Part shown: piece after piece, positions 6,085-6,312 of the stretch
How positions within the stretch are numbered: the first letter of the stretch is position 1
Layout of the letters: every line of letters begins with the position of its first letter
From: Nitrososphaerota archaeon
GTDB taxonomy: Archaea; Thermoproteota; Nitrososphaeria; Nitrososphaerales; JACPRH01
DNA length: 6,312 nucleotides
Direction of reading: 5' to 3'
Assembly (NCBI GenBank): GCA_029460375.1
Contig: JARPAQ010000128.1
Location: 1 to 6,312, forward strand
Translations under genes and position numbers: made by a program
The notes under the pieces: generated by a model
The model's input: the letters and a program-made list of their open reading frames with translations, nothing else
What the model was told of the DNA's origin: nothing
Databases searched by the model: none

Positions 6085-6249
6085 ATGCCTATGGATAGCA
6101 CAGTAGATGGAGTATCTCAAGAAATTATTAACCTCAGTAAACAAAGAGGAAAACCCCCATTACTTATGTCAGACTTATTCGAATCCACTTCTAGCAACGA
6201 AAAACCTATGGGTCATAGCGGGCCGATTCCAGGTAAATATTCCCTTTAG
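6085..6249 (+). CDS. Small hypothetical protein, 54 residues, downstream of the repeat array
   Basis: The frame runs from ATG 6085 (or ATG 6091, two codons later) to TAG 6247-6249. It is polar with one likely helix (VSQEIINLSKQRG, about 9-21) and a Gly/Pro-rich tail. I recognise no domain. Its position just after the phased repeats and the TATA-like box is where a copy-control, Rep or regulator gene of a plasmid-like element would sit, but the sequence does not show such a function. The gene may be a truncated N-terminus, because another frame opens next to its stop and runs off the window. Confidence 0.45.
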   Translation: MPMDSTVDGVSQEIINLSKQRGKPPLLMSDLFESTSSNEKPMGHSGPIPGKYSL

Positions 6250-6312
6250 GATTCTTATCTGAACGCTGGCTTCATCGATGTGAAGCTGAAATTCCTATTA
6301 ATCTAGGAAGGA
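6237..6312 (+). other. Open frame running off the right edge
   Basis: After a TAA at 6234-6236 this frame is open to the window end and reads protein-like (GFLSERWLHRCEAEIPINLG) in a phase one base before that of the 54-residue ORF. It has no ATG, GTG or TTG start here. It may be the continuation of the small ORF after a frameshift, or chance over 25 codons. Confidence 0.2.

Noticed and set aside
6176..6186. TTCGAATCC resembling a tRNA T-loop or att core
   Set aside because: The flanking bases do not form a T stem, and the site lies within the small ORF.

Overview
The window looks like chromosomal DNA of an archaeon, most likely in the Thermoproteota/TACK group (Bathyarchaeia- or Nitrososphaeria-like); this is an inference with moderate confidence. 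Supporting signs are a surface protein built from beta-sandwich modules of a type I associate with such archaea, an extracellular quinoprotein-fold protein with an N-terminal signal and a C-terminal membrane anchor, a TATA-like box about 25 nt upstream of an apparently leaderless start, and the C-terminal part of an archaeal-type tyrosine integrase. I see no rRNA, tRNA or CRISPR array.

Left part (1-1365). On the minus strand lies a secreted or anchored surface protein that runs off the left edge. Its reading frame is broken twice, by two compensating shifts near 634-641 and 555-582. A short unknown ORF (1231-977) overlaps its 5' end in another frame. A gap of about 130 bp with a duplicated TTAATAGG motif separates this from the plus-strand gene.

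Centre (1366-4780). A 14-helix DHA2-type major facilitator exporter (plus strand) faces a 621-residue PQQ-type beta-propeller protein (minus strand), with only 34 bp between their stop codons. The propeller keeps the overall sequence landmarks of quinoprotein alcohol dehydrogenases, but the residues aligning with the metal ligands and the catalytic Asp are replaced. It is therefore either a divergent enzyme or a non-enzymatic surface propeller. Nothing shows that exporter and propeller work together.

Right part (4930-6312). This looks like the decayed edge of an integrated mobile element. It holds the C-terminal remnant of a tyrosine integrase, then about 650 bp without a convincing gene but with strong structure. 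There is a 96-nt imperfect hairpin (5679-5774, 32 pairs), three inverted 9-bp repeats at exact 11-bp spacing (5843-5873), an A/T-rich stretch, and seven direct 9-bp repeats at 10-12 bp spacing (5974-6050). A small ORF (6085-6249) with its own inverted repeat and TATA-like box follows, and an open frame runs off the right edge. The layout resembles a plasmid or viral replication origin (iterons, A/T-rich segment, hairpin) or a multi-site operator. It is the most interesting part of the window.
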